DNA of 64,000 nucleotides from Ureibacillus terrenus (GCF_006569205.1 NZ_VIGD01000003.1:1-64000); one strand, 5' to 3'; positions 1 through 8,748 are shown, counted from the first letter of the stretch. A program made the numbers and translations. Notes: generated from the sequence alone by a model not told the origin.

Positions 1-145
1 AATAGGTATCTTTGACAAGATCGTAAATAAAATCAAAGTCTATGGCTTGTTCAATCTTCCTTACCAAATGATCTTCTGGAACCAATTGATCAAGAGCCAC
101 CATTTCCAATTGATTTCGATTATTGTCTGTACGCTTCGATAACAT
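1..145 (-). CDS. IS1182-family transposase, N-terminal part (cut by window edge)
   Basis: This is the first 48 codons of a transposase that continues beyond the left edge of the window. The translation begins MLSKRTDNNRNQLEMVALDQ and goes on with LVPEDHLVRKIEQAIDFDFI. The LVPEDHLVRKI block is the characteristic start of IS1182-family DDE transposases. The ATG is at 143-145, with a GGGGGAAATTT stretch just upstream as a weak ribosome binding site. Whether the rest of the gene is intact cannot be seen. The element lies beside the leader-distal end of CRISPR array 1 and may have truncated it. Confidence 0.8.
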   Translation of the reverse strand, partial: MLSKRTDNNRNQLEMVALDQLVPEDHLVRKIEQAIDFDFIYDLVKDTY

Positions 146-193
146 CCTAAATTTCCCCCGTTAACCAAGAATTCTATCCCTATTATACAAAAA

Positions 194-237
194 AGCCTGT
201 AGATTTGGCCCCTAGTTAGGGACTTTGTCTACAAGCT
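194..237. terminator. Hairpin at the end of the IS1182 element
   Basis: AGCCTGTAGA (194-203) pairs with TCTACAAGCT (228-237), with one G-T type mismatch, around GGCCCCTAGTTAGGGAC. Read leftward it is followed by six T residues. It sits upstream of the transposase start and could block transcription entering the element. A second small inverted repeat, AGCTAC/GTAGCT, is at 241-260. The true IS end lies somewhere between 237 and 274. Confidence 0.5.
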
Positions 238-274
238 GCGAGCTACTGTTTTAAGTAGCTCTATTTCGTCTACA

Positions 275-771
275 ATTTCAATCCCTCATAGGTAAGATCA
301 AAACTCCACTGGCACTTGATATATGGAAGCTATTTCGTAGATGTATTTCAATCCCTCATAGGTAAGATCAAAACTTGTAGCCGAGTCCTCAATGGAAATA
401 ATACGACCATCATTTCAATCCCTCATAGGTAAGATCAAAACTTTTAAAAAATCTATTGACAAAAGAAATAAATAAGATAATTTCAATCCCTCATAGGTAA
501 GATCAAAACGCGTTAGGAAACGGCACGATTACACAAGAAGAGATTTCAATCCCTCATAGGTAAGATCAAAACCAATACCAAAATCCAGTGCATCCATTTC
601 AAACTCAAATTTCAATCCCTCATAGGTAAGATCAAAACGGCCTGATATTTATGCATTTATTAAAAATGCTATTGAATTTCAATCCCTCATAGGTAAGATC
701 AAAACTCAATGGCTATTACGACAGCAAAAGAAAACCATGTTATTTCAATCCCTCATAGGTAAGATCAAAAC
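275..771 (-). CRISPR. CRISPR array 1 (type I-B, cluster 1): 8 repeats, 7 spacers
   Basis: Eight 30-bp repeats start at 275, 345, 412, 480, 543, 609, 676 and 742. On the minus strand the repeat begins GTTTTGATCTTACC and ends GAGGGATTGAAAT, the usual form of type I-B repeats, with an expected 8-nt crRNA handle ATTGAAAT. Spacers are 33-40 bp. The leader with a good promoter lies at the right end next to cas2, so transcription runs leftward. All repeats look identical, including the leader-distal one at 275. That is unusual for a terminal repeat and suggests the old end of the array has been lost next to the IS element. Confidence 0.97.
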
Positions 772-898
772 CCTAATAAAATCAACATTTGTTAGCTATA
801 TAGTAACTTTTTATTAAAAAATAGTCAATTTGAAATTTTCGTGAAAATAATGAAATTCATTGATTTTATTGGGATTTCTATAAATTATACAAAAATAA
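772..898 (-). promoter_or_regulatory. Leader and promoter of CRISPR array 1
   Basis: This AT-rich stretch separates the first repeat of array 1 from cas2. Read leftward it has a near-consensus sigma-A promoter: -35 TTGACT at 823-828, a 17-bp spacer and -10 TACTAT at 800-805. Transcription would begin near 793, about 20 bases before the first repeat. It shows no visible similarity to the leaders of arrays 2 and 3. Confidence 0.8.
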
Positions 899-948
899 TT
901 TGTCGTCGATCCCTCGGGGTTGCTGTCGTGAGACCGATCGACGACAAA
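899..948 (-). terminator. Long stem-loop between cas2 and the array 1 leader
   Basis: TTTGTCGTCGATC pairs perfectly with GATCGACGACAAA around a 24-nt loop. On the minus strand the stem is followed by TTATTTTTG, so it can act as an intrinsic terminator for the cas operon before the array promoter. It starts at the cas2 stop codon. Confidence 0.65.
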
Positions 949-949
949 A

Positions 950-1213
950 TTAAATCAAAAAATCTGTCGTTGCTTTTTCTTTTCCCATGATTTCTCTTCC
1001 GGTATATTTCTGCGAACGAAACGTATATAAAATAACGGAATCTTCATCATTATCAATTAACATTTCTAATTCTTTTTTTAATTTTACCAGGTTGGCTTTT
1101 GAAATTTCTCCTTCAAACACAGAATTTTGTACCCAATGTAAATATTTTCTACAAATTTTTAACGCTTTTCCTACTCTTTTTTCTCCAACGTCATATACAA
1201 GGATCACAAACAA
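950..1213 (-). CDS. cas2: Cas2, cluster 1
   Basis: CRISPR-associated Cas2 of 87 residues, the structural partner of Cas1 in the spacer integration complex. It has the family's N-terminal beta strand with the conserved Asp (MFVILVYDVGEKRVGK), then the typical YLHWVQNSVFEGEIS segment, and ends in a short C-terminal tail. The start is TTG at 1211-1213, preceded by GAGGGTTGGTCG. The gene is the last of the cas operon, 74 bp after cas1 and directly before the terminator-like hairpin and the array leader. Its length and composition are normal for type I-B Cas2. Confidence 0.93.
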   Translation of the reverse strand: MFVILVYDVGEKRVGKALKICRKYLHWVQNSVFEGEISKANLVKLKKELEMLIDNDEDSVILYTFRSQKYTGREIMGKEKATTDFLI

Positions 1214-1287
1214 CGACCAACCCTCACTCTCTGAATCTCAAGCTAAAGATGATTCATATAAATATATTCATTTGCAAAAGATTTGTC

Positions 1288-2298
1288 TTACCACAACGAA
1301 GTATATGGCTCGTAGGGTTTTTCTCCTAAAATATGTTTTTGGATTTTGTATAATTCTAATCGGATTAACCGACGGTATGATACGTTTCTCCCTAAATGCC
1401 TATGATTGACTGTCGTTCTCATTCTTGTTTCGAGCTGTTCTATAAATGTTCGTCTTCCTTTCTCATTTAATAATATTCCGCCGGTATGTTCTTTTTCAAA
1501 ATCTTTTTGTGTGATCATTTTTTTATTGATTAGTTGAAAAATAAGGCGATCGACCATGATTGGTTTAAAAATTTCAGCCACATCTAAATTCAAAGTAAAT
1601 CTTCGAAAATTAGTGGAATGCAAGTATCCGATTCTTGGATCTAGATATGTTTTATAGATTTCACTAAGTACCATTGTGTAACACAAGGAATTGCCAAAAC
1701 TGATAAGGGCATTCAATGGATTTAGGGGAGGACGTTTCGAACGTTTTTCAAATACAAAATCTTTATTGTTTATAATTTCATCAAAGCACGAATAGTATAA
1801 CTCTCTGGTATTTCCTTCAAACGCCATCAATTCAGCTATTGTTTCAATTTCATTGATTTTTTCCATAAGAACATTAATTTTTTCAATCACTTCGATAAAC
1901 TTTTGGTTGCTTTCTTTTCGACGATTCGCATAATAACGTAACACTTGCTTCATTTGATTCATTGAGCCTTTCACAAATCTTCTCGCCAAGTCGATTCGTA
2001 AATCTTCATTTAAGTAATGTTCGCTTTGTTTTAATATGACATGCCCTGAGTTTAAATGTTCACGAGGATAGAACGTTCCGCTGTAGTAACCATAGTAATT
2101 GAAAAAGTGAACGCAAATTCCTTTTTGGCTTAAAAAATCGAGTAATCTTGTATTTAGATCAACTTCTGAAAAAATAAAAATGTCGTTCGTATCTTCAATG
2201 GGTATAAATTTTCGATTGCCTTCAGCATCTTCAAAATATAATGTGTTGTCTTTTCGTCTGAACTTGCCGCTTCGTAAAATGTACAGCGTTTTCTTCAT
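1288..2298 (-). CDS. cas1: Cas1, cluster 1
   Basis: Metal-dependent integrase of the adaptation complex, 336 residues. The expected catalytic residues are present: Glu161 (MAFEGNTRELYY), His227 (GYLHSTNFRR) and the acidic pair Asp239/Glu242 (LDVAEIFKP). The N-terminal beta domain and the all-alpha catalytic domain have normal lengths for type I-B Cas1 (about 330). The start overlaps the cas4 stop by four bases (ATGA), so translation is probably coupled. The protein is clearly related to the Cas1 of cluster 2 (shared NYYGYYSG, SFGNSL and AEIFKP blocks), but the two are far from identical, so the clusters are not recent duplicates. Confidence 0.96.
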   Translation of the reverse strand: MKKTLYILRSGKFRRKDNTLYFEDAEGNRKFIPIEDTNDIFIFSEVDLNTRLLDFLSQKGICVHFFNYYGYYSGTFYPREHLNSGHVILKQSEHYLNEDLRIDLARRFVKGSMNQMKQVLRYYANRRKESNQKFIEVIEKINVLMEKINEIETIAELMAFEGNTRELYYSCFDEIINNKDFVFEKRSKRPPLNPLNALISFGNSLCYTMVLSEIYKTYLDPRIGYLHSTNFRRFTLNLDVAEIFKPIMVDRLIFQLINKKMITQKDFEKEHTGGILLNEKGRRTFIEQLETRMRTTVNHRHLGRNVSYRRLIRLELYKIQKHILGEKPYEPYTSLW

Positions 2299-2810
2299 TC
2301 ATCTTCACCTGCCCAACAATATTCCCGGTAAGCACATGAACGGCAATACTTGATTTTTTTCGGCGGTGGAGGAACAGGGTACTTTGCTATTTTTTGAATT
2401 TCGGAAATCGCTTCATGCAATTGCTTGCGGTTTTCATCTGTTAAAACAACGGATTCTTTCTTTTTTTCTTCAGAAAACAACAGCTCTCCTTTTGCTTGAA
2501 TTCCCATTTTTTCAAGTTGATCTAAATAAAACAAAAGCTGAAAATAGCTGCTTTCTCTAAATTTTGAAGTTTTCTTAATTTTCTGAACAATTACTTCATT
2601 TCCGACTTTCTTTATCCGATCAATTTTGCCGCTGCCAATATCGACTTCTTCTTTCCCGCGCTTGCTGTAGTACTCGTGTATAAATCGGCCGATATCGATA
2701 TTTTCGTCTTCCTGATCGGGAATAATATTATGCATCATGAGCCACAACTCACGTTTGCAAATAAAGTAATACCAAATATACGTTCCGGTGATTGGAAATT
2801 GACTATCCAT
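2295..2810 (-). CDS. cas4: Cas4 exonuclease, cluster 1
   Basis: Cas4-family Fe-S nuclease that trims prespacers and helps select PAM-flanked spacers. The cluster-binding cysteines are visible: one near the N-terminus (FICKRELW) and three at the C-terminus (YCRSCAYREYCW). The central PD-(D/E)XK nuclease region includes FIHEYY, DIGSGKIDRI and VQKIKKTSKF. I chose the ATG at 2808-2810 because GGTGA precedes it. A GTG at 2820-2822 directly after the cas3 stop is an alternative that adds four residues. The gene overlaps cas1 by four bases. At about 171 residues it has the normal length for type I-B Cas4. Confidence 0.93.
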   Translation of the reverse strand: MDSQFPITGTYIWYYFICKRELWLMMHNIIPDQEDENIDIGRFIHEYYSKRGKEEVDIGSGKIDRIKKVGNEVIVQKIKKTSKFRESSYFQLLFYLDQLEKMGIQAKGELLFSEEKKKESVVLTDENRKQLHEAISEIQKIAKYPVPPPPKKIKYCRSCAYREYCWAGEDE

Positions 2811-2822
2811 CCGCGTCACCAC

Positions 2823-5165
2823 TTACCAAATTAATGATGTTTGTTCTGTTTTATAACCAAGAGTTAAATCATAATAATCTTCTAATTGAGTCTTAGTCAG
2901 GTAGCCGATTCCATTAACAATTGGCGGTTTATTGTCTACCTTTCTTGGAATGGAAATAATGTATTGATAAAAGTCAGCTTTAATATCCCTAAAAGCTTTC
3001 TTCCGCTCCCATTGATCTTCAATTTTTAATATTTTTTCATAATGTTCAAATAAAGATTTCGCTTTTTCATCAAGCTCTAAAAATACTTCCATTCTGTCAT
3101 ACTGCTCCTCAATTAACTGAAAATGAGAAACAGGAATTCGATCTGCATCTTTTTCACCGTCGAAATATAATGTTTGAATCCCATTCAATAGTGCCAATGA
3201 CTCTTTATTAGCCGTTTTTGCTTGCAATTGTTCAAAATATTGCTCTATGAACTGAAAAAACCGTTCTTCTGGTATTGCATCATTCTTTAATAATTCTTGT
3301 GTAATATTCAATCGAATTCCATCATAGATGTAATTTGCAAAACTCTTATAACCATCGGTTAAATGTACAACATGTATTTCTCCTTTTCTCATTCCATGAC
3401 GATTACATCTCCCAGCAGCCTGTTGAATAGAATCAAGCGGCGCTAAATCTCTATATACAATGTCAAAATCGATGTCAACGCCTGCTTCAACTAACTGTGT
3501 ACTTACTACTATCTGATATTTTTGTTTTTTAATTTCACCAATTCTTTTCAATCGTTCAATAGGAGGAATGTGAGTAGACAAAAACGTTATCTTTTTATCA
3601 GGTACAATCTCTTTTAATTTTTTGTATACTTCTTTAGCTGCATCAATCGTATTTAATATAAACAAATATGTCTTAGATTCGTTGATGTTTAAGGTATTTA
3701 CAAATTGTTCAATCGTCATTTTTTCTTTTATGTGAGAATGCAACATCACTCTTGACAGACCTTGATAATACTTTGGGGCATCCACTAACGGCCGCATTTC
3801 ATCTTCTTTAAAAATGGCAGGAATGGTTGCTGAACTAAACAGGAAATAGCAATCTAATTCTCTAGCTAAAACTTTTAATGTTTCACGAACAACGAGCCAG
3901 TATTTGTGCGGAATCGCTTGCACTTCATCGATAATGAAAATCGAGTGGGCAAATCGATGAAATTTTCTAAGCGATGCATTTTTATTAGAAAAAATCGAAT
4001 GAAATAACTGAATAAAAGTTGTCAATATGATTTCTGCATTCCATCCTTCAACTAACAGATGTGCAGCATTGTAGTCATATTGATGATAGCCTTCTTCATT
4101 TTTTTGAATCGTGTAGCTTAAATCTGACAAATGATGATGCGTAAGTAACAACGATTGGTCCATTTCGATTTCGTTAATATTAAATATTTCTCGAATCACT
4201 TTTTCCGTCTGATCGATGACACTTAAAAATGGAAGGCTGTAAACAATACGTGATGTAACTCCTTTTTCTTGTTCGATTTTTTTTCGCAAATTTAAAGCAA
4301 ATTGAAATGATGTCAACGTTTTTCCAAAACCTGTCGGCAATTGCAGCGAATAAAAATGATGATTTAAGTCAATGTTCAGGGAATCGACTTCTTGAAATGC
4401 TTTTTCCCTAAGTTCATTTAAATTGCGATTATCCCAATTCTGTTTTCTTTTGTAATTTATAACAATGTCGTAATTAAGCTTTCTTCTTTCTGGAAATAAC
4501 CCTTTTTGGAGAATGCCGACTTCAGATTTGTCCGCATCGATAAGGATGGAAAATAAAAAGATATATTGAATATACAATTCAATTGGAACTTTCTCGCGAT
4601 TATATTTCATAATTTTTCTTCGGATTTTAAAAGATTCATTAAATAAATCTTCAATCCATTGTAAACAGGTTTCTTTCGATAAAGGCTTGTACAATGAAAA
4701 AGATTGAAACGACTGATTTAGCTTTTCAAAATCGATTGCATGAACTTGCTTTTGTAACAGTTCTTTTTCGTTTTCATGAAACTGCTTAAACTCATCCAGC
4801 CAATTATTCAATTGGCCATGATGTTTCTTTACAATTAAAAATGCAAGTAAACGCAATCGTTCGTCATCAAATTTCAATTCAGATTCATATTGTAAAAATT
4901 GGTATAATAATAACGCTGAAATCAAACTATGATTTTTGAGCATACCTAAATCATTATTTTCTTTCCTAATGTATTGTTGAAAATATCCAGTTGCTTTTCC
5001 AATGTCGTGAAATAATCCAATCATTTTGGAAAGTAGAAATAAGTCATTCATATATAGACGTGAAAGACGTTTTTCATCAAAAAACTTTTCAATTTGATGT
5101 AAAACCCCCTGTACATGTTTTTCTAATGGATAGTTCGGGTGAGATAAAAGTTGGTCCACAAGCAT
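2823..5165 (-). CDS. cas3: Cas3 HD nuclease-helicase, cluster 1
   Basis: Single-chain Cas3 of 780 residues, the helicase-nuclease recruited by Cascade to degrade target DNA. An N-terminal HD domain (HDIGKATGYF with His53-Asp54, then NHSLISALL) is followed by a superfamily 2 helicase. Helicase motifs are Walker A LPTGFGKT (about 276-283), motif II DEVQ (413-416), motif III SSATIP, and the QLVEAGVDIDFD and QQAAGRCNRHG motifs V and VI. The start ATG has a strong GAGGAGGAAC ribosome binding site. It lies 56 bp after cas5, with a hairpin between them, and abuts cas4. All key residues seem intact. Confidence 0.96.
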   Translation of the reverse strand: MLVDQLLSHPNYPLEKHVQGVLHQIEKFFDEKRLSRLYMNDLFLLSKMIGLFHDIGKATGYFQQYIRKENNDLGMLKNHSLISALLLYQFLQYESELKFDDERLRLLAFLIVKKHHGQLNNWLDEFKQFHENEKELLQKQVHAIDFEKLNQSFQSFSLYKPLSKETCLQWIEDLFNESFKIRRKIMKYNREKVPIELYIQYIFLFSILIDADKSEVGILQKGLFPERRKLNYDIVINYKRKQNWDNRNLNELREKAFQEVDSLNIDLNHHFYSLQLPTGFGKTLTSFQFALNLRKKIEQEKGVTSRIVYSLPFLSVIDQTEKVIREIFNINEIEMDQSLLLTHHHLSDLSYTIQKNEEGYHQYDYNAAHLLVEGWNAEIILTTFIQLFHSIFSNKNASLRKFHRFAHSIFIIDEVQAIPHKYWLVVRETLKVLARELDCYFLFSSATIPAIFKEDEMRPLVDAPKYYQGLSRVMLHSHIKEKMTIEQFVNTLNINESKTYLFILNTIDAAKEVYKKLKEIVPDKKITFLSTHIPPIERLKRIGEIKKQKYQIVVSTQLVEAGVDIDFDIVYRDLAPLDSIQQAAGRCNRHGMRKGEIHVVHLTDGYKSFANYIYDGIRLNITQELLKNDAIPEERFFQFIEQYFEQLQAKTANKESLALLNGIQTLYFDGEKDADRIPVSHFQLIEEQYDRMEVFLELDEKAKSLFEHYEKILKIEDQWERKKAFRDIKADFYQYIISIPRKVDNKPPIVNGIGYLTKTQLEDYYDLTLGYKTEQTSLIW

Positions 5166-5198
5166 GTTCCTCCTCTCTCACGTATAAGCTATAAAGAA

Positions 5199-5223
5199 AG
5201 CACGTTCATTCACTAAACGTGCT
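5199..5223 (-). terminator. Hairpin at the cas5 stop codon, cluster 1
   Basis: AGCACGTT and AACGTGCT form an 8-bp perfect stem with a 9-nt loop. On the minus strand its 5' arm begins at the second base of the cas5 stop codon, and TTCTTTAT follows the 3' arm. It separates the Cascade genes from cas3-cas4-cas1-cas2. It may be a partial terminator or an RNA-processing site. A hairpin in the same relative place occurs in cluster 2 (24123-24145). Confidence 0.55.
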
Positions 5224-5947
5224 AATTGATAAAACAAATATGTTCCGATTGGCTCGTTACGTAGCTATGATCCACTAGCACTTTTATCGGTTTTCCAGTT
5301 GATTCAAAAATAATTTCTTCGTAATTTGAAACAACACGGTTAACATCCATTTCAGTTGCAACAGTTTCTTTCATGTATGTTTTTCCGTCTTCAATTAAAA
5401 GACCGTTTTCTTGAATCATGGAATGCTTCAAAACAGTTGCCATTTCTGTATAATCGTTTGACTCGGTTTTATGAACTTCTTCTATCGTTACATATTGAAA
5501 CTGCGCCAAACATTCACTCAATCCAAGCGACACAGTGTAAACCGATTTATGTTGAGATACGTATTCGATTAATCTTTCAAACAGATTTTCATCGGTTATA
5601 TGGATATAACACCGATAGCCAGGATCTTTTAAAAACTCTGTTCGTATCTGTGTTCTTGGACCTTCTCGTCTTTGCTTGGGAATCCATATGTTCCCTTTTG
5701 TATTAATATGATTTAACCCTATCCTCGTTTTTTTCACAGGTTTCAATATTTTAATCCCATATCTAACCGTTTGATGATTCAATTTCTCTAAATAAAAATT
5801 ATTTTCTTTCTCAAACCCTAAAATCGCTCCTAAAATGCCGTACATTGCAGTAGGGGGAATGATTGAATATGTTAGCGGAGAAGAAGTTGAAAAATATTTA
5901 CGAAAATGGCCAAAATCACCCCATAGATCAAAAACTAGTACTTTCAT
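5222..5947 (-). CDS. cas5: Cas5 (Cas5h type), cluster 1
   Basis: RAMP-fold Cascade subunit of 241 residues that caps the crRNA 5' handle beside Cas8b. The N-terminus MKVLVFDLWGDFGHFRKYFS followed by SSPLTYSIIPPTAMYGILGAILG is the typical Cas5 start: a beta strand, then the proline- and glycine-rich segment with P-P-T-A/S. It sits 12 bp after cas7, and its stop is inside a hairpin before cas3. The product is the Csh-associated kind of Cas5, which fits the Csh1/Csh2 neighbours. No frameshift or missing region is apparent. Confidence 0.92.
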   Translation of the reverse strand: MKVLVFDLWGDFGHFRKYFSTSSPLTYSIIPPTAMYGILGAILGFEKENNFYLEKLNHQTVRYGIKILKPVKKTRIGLNHINTKGNIWIPKQRREGPRTQIRTEFLKDPGYRCYIHITDENLFERLIEYVSQHKSVYTVSLGLSECLAQFQYVTIEEVHKTESNDYTEMATVLKHSMIQENGLLIEDGKTYMKETVATEMDVNRVVSNYEEIIFESTGKPIKVLVDHSYVTSQSEHICFIN

Positions 5948-5959
5948 GTTTCTTCACCC

Positions 5960-6922
5960 TTAAAAATCCAATTCCCTAATTGAGAACCCTGCCTGCTGCA
6001 AACTGTTTTTGATATCCGTAGACAACTGAATCCGATCATCGAGTGTTAAATCAATTCTTTCAATTTTATTCTTGTTTTTGTTTAAAACCTCTAACAATCT
6101 ATCAACATCAATGATAAATTCGCTGACATCACGAAGTTCTTCATCATTTTTATCCGTTTTCAATGAGAGATACTTATCCAGTTCACCAATGTGGAAATGT
6201 TTTTCTTTATACACGACATTCAATAACAGTCTAGGAACTTGTCCAACTTTCGAGCGTGAAATCAAGCTTTTTGTTCCATTCCACATTGCTTCCAATAACG
6301 TGTCAATATCTTCTTCGGTTAATCTAGTCGTTTTTGCTGCTTCCTCATTGACAATTCCGTAAAAAGCAATCAATGAATACGGAAGCACGTATTCTTCGCG
6401 AAATGTTTTTTGTGTCAATTCACTTCCAGAAGCGAACGCACCTGTTCCTTTTATATACTCCATTTTTACGCGATGAAGCGATTGTCCCATTTTGAATTGA
6501 ACTGGACCTGTATGAGTAATCGAACTTTTCTCTTTTGATGATTTTTCCACTGGTAAAGTTACACCAAATAAGCGAATATCTATACAAGAAGAAAGAACCT
6601 GATCATTAATAATTTCTTTCATTTCTGCTAATGTCAATTTCTCTTTTTTAAGTTTTTCTCCATCTTTTATCAAAAAATCTTCAGCACGTTGTTTTGCATC
6701 CTGAATATAATCTTTCTCATCTACTATTTCACGAATAAAAATTTCCAACCCTTTATATTGATGTAAAAAATCGCGGATCGTGCGTTTTAATCTCACATCT
6801 GTAACGATGTTTCGCCCCGTTTCTTCATCGATTCTCGGTTTATTTTCATCAACCGGATCCCCATTTGGATTAATCCATTGAGCATCATACAAAAACAATA
6901 TTTCTGAACGATTCGTTAGCAT
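5960..6922 (-). CDS. cas7: Cas7 (Csh2) backbone subunit, cluster 1
   Basis: Backbone protein of the type I-B Cascade, 320 residues, which polymerises along the crRNA spacer. The N-terminus RSEILFLYDAQWINPNGDPV with DENKPRID is diagnostic for the Csh2 family. The family's RLFGVTLP and HTGPVQFKMGQSLHRV segments follow. The start ATG shares one base with the cas8b stop (TAATG), so the two are translationally coupled. It is the second Cas7 in the window. The cluster 2 version (Cst2) is a different subfamily, consistent with independent origins. Confidence 0.95.
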   Translation of the reverse strand: MLTNRSEILFLYDAQWINPNGDPVDENKPRIDEETGRNIVTDVRLKRTIRDFLHQYKGLEIFIREIVDEKDYIQDAKQRAEDFLIKDGEKLKKEKLTLAEMKEIINDQVLSSCIDIRLFGVTLPVEKSSKEKSSITHTGPVQFKMGQSLHRVKMEYIKGTGAFASGSELTQKTFREEYVLPYSLIAFYGIVNEEAAKTTRLTEEDIDTLLEAMWNGTKSLISRSKVGQVPRLLLNVVYKEKHFHIGELDKYLSLKTDKNDEELRDVSEFIIDVDRLLEVLNKNKNKIERIDLTLDDRIQLSTDIKNSLQQAGFSIRELDF

Positions 6923-8676
6923 TATTGAATAACCTCCTCTTTTTCATATAAAACTTCTTTTACTTTTGAAGCTAAACTCATTCCACAAACAAAGTAATAG
7001 TTTATTTCATCGATTGATAATTTCCATTTTTCATTAGATTGCAAAAATAGAGAAGATATTTCTTCAGCCAATTCTTGTCTTGATTTCGTATAGGCATCAT
7101 ATTCAATGAATTTGTTAATGACTTTTGGAAGCAAACCTTTTATTGACTGTTCATCCATTTTTAATCCCATTAACTGTTTAAGAAACGGTTTTGAATTACG
7201 CACTTTTTGCTGAACTTCCAATAAGATTTGCGTCAACGAACCTAATAAAAAGATGGCTCTTTTTTCATTTGTATTTAGTTGTTTACCAAAAACATCAAAA
7301 ATGTTGCTAAACTTACTCATAATAATCTGGCCTCCTTCGAATTGAAGCACATTGATTTTTTCCAAAAATGACAGGCAAGCCATCGCTTGTTTGATTTTCC
7401 AATAGAAATTTTGCTCATTTTCTTTTAAAAACTCTTTACGAATTTCTTTCATCATGTATTTCAATAAAAAATTGTGATCTAATTGTTTTGCCTTAAAAGA
7501 TGATTCGACAATTGTTAAAAAATACTTATTTAAATCAAAATTTTTCTTACCTTCATCGGATTTTGCAAAAAACGTACGGAAGAAACCGAAGTGAAAATGT
7601 CCAGGTTCATTTGTTTCTTTTTTGAATAAAATGACTTTTTCAACTTCTTCTTTTGATTTAAACAATTTTTGAAGACGTGACGGCAATACATCATCAATAA
7701 CAAGCAATATGCGTTCAGCGCTTTGAATTTTTTGCATAAACAAAAATTTCAATGAAATCGTATTTTTTTGTTCAGATAGAATGTACAGTAAATCTCCTTC
7801 ATCAGTCATTATTGAATTGCCGCTTTCTTTTGAAAGCTGGATCATTTTTTGTTGATTTTCAAAAATTTCGAGTATTACTTCAAAATCTTCTCCTGTATTT
7901 TCTTTGTTAATTAGAAACGATGGTATTAATAAATACGGAAGTCCATAAAATTGATACTTTAAGTGATTTTCAATATATTCCTTACCCGCTTCTACGAAAC
8001 TTTTACACTCCAAACAAACCGGATAATTTCTCCATGCTGTTTCTTCTTGAAAGCCCCCCGTTATAAAACCTGGCTTATCCAATGTGTAAAATTTAAAGGC
8101 TGACATTTTTCCAATGACTGTATCTTTTTGCTCTTTACAAATGGAACAAATTTGATTATTCGCAGATAATTCCAAATCCTTTTTGTTTATGAGATATAAA
8201 AAAGTTTCCGTAAAAAGTTCATTCTCTACCGGATATAAATGATTCAATTTTACAGATATCAAACACTTATCCAAAGATTCGATTTTTTCAGATACAGCTG
8301 CTAAAATTGATGCTTGATCTTGTACTAACCTGTCATATATTTGTTCCAATTTTTCTTTGTTATTAATTCTTTTTTCTTTTAAAACTCCTCGAAACCAACC
8401 TAATATTTTTTGATCATAGGTATTTGATAAAGTAGTTATTTTGGCAGTCGGCGAAAAGTTTGCTCCTCTGGAAGAACCTGAACGAAACAAGTATTTCGAA
8501 TAATCAGTTGAGACTTCTTCATAATCGACCCCTGTAAATTCAATACCATTCTCAGTTTCAGAAAGTAAAATAAACATACAATAATCATAGTTAGGATTTT
8601 CAATCATTTGTTCTAACACACTTTTATTCGATTTTTCTAACACATATCGGCCTAATGTAGCTACTGATTCAATCAT
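6922..8676 (-). CDS. cas8b: Cas8b (Csh1) large subunit, cluster 1
   Basis: Large subunit of type I-B Cascade, 584 residues, expected to recognise the PAM and recruit Cas3. It shows the two CXXC pairs typical of this group: CSIC in NNQICSICKEQ and CLEC in NYPVCLECKSF, a likely zinc-binding insertion. The start is well defined by GGAGGTGAAAAAGG before ATG. Only 45 bp separate it from cas6. That gap and the end of cas6 hold a degenerate copy of the array repeat (8719-8748), so the cas8b leader RNA would carry a crRNA-like handle. Assignment to Csh1 rests on the cysteine pattern, the size and the Csh2/Cas5h neighbours. Confidence 0.9.
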   Translation of the reverse strand: MIESVATLGRYVLEKSNKSVLEQMIENPNYDYCMFILLSETENGIEFTGVDYEEVSTDYSKYLFRSGSSRGANFSPTAKITTLSNTYDQKILGWFRGVLKEKRINNKEKLEQIYDRLVQDQASILAAVSEKIESLDKCLISVKLNHLYPVENELFTETFLYLINKKDLELSANNQICSICKEQKDTVIGKMSAFKFYTLDKPGFITGGFQEETAWRNYPVCLECKSFVEAGKEYIENHLKYQFYGLPYLLIPSFLINKENTGEDFEVILEIFENQQKMIQLSKESGNSIMTDEGDLLYILSEQKNTISLKFLFMQKIQSAERILLVIDDVLPSRLQKLFKSKEEVEKVILFKKETNEPGHFHFGFFRTFFAKSDEGKKNFDLNKYFLTIVESSFKAKQLDHNFLLKYMMKEIRKEFLKENEQNFYWKIKQAMACLSFLEKINVLQFEGGQIIMSKFSNIFDVFGKQLNTNEKRAIFLLGSLTQILLEVQQKVRNSKPFLKQLMGLKMDEQSIKGLLPKVINKFIEYDAYTKSRQELAEEISSLFLQSNEKWKLSIDEINYYFVCGMSLASKVKEVLYEKEEVIQ

Positions 8677-8718
8677 CCTTTTTCACCTCCAATAATTTTT
8701 GTAACTGCCCTCCTTTCC

Positions 8719-8748
8719 AGTCTAATCCCTTTTAGGTAAGGTCGAATT
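8719..8748 (-). repeat. Degenerate CRISPR repeat at the cas6/cas8b junction
   Basis: Aligned without gaps to the array 1 repeat, this 30-mer matches at 21 positions, including the core CTTACCTA and AGGGATT, in the same orientation as array 1. It overlaps the cas6 stop codon (8722-8724), so the last codons of cas6 are read from repeat sequence. The next 40 bases downstream contain the cas8b ribosome binding site. The match is too strong to be coincidence, but a single diverged repeat may be a relic or a functional Cas6-binding site. Confidence 0.7.
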
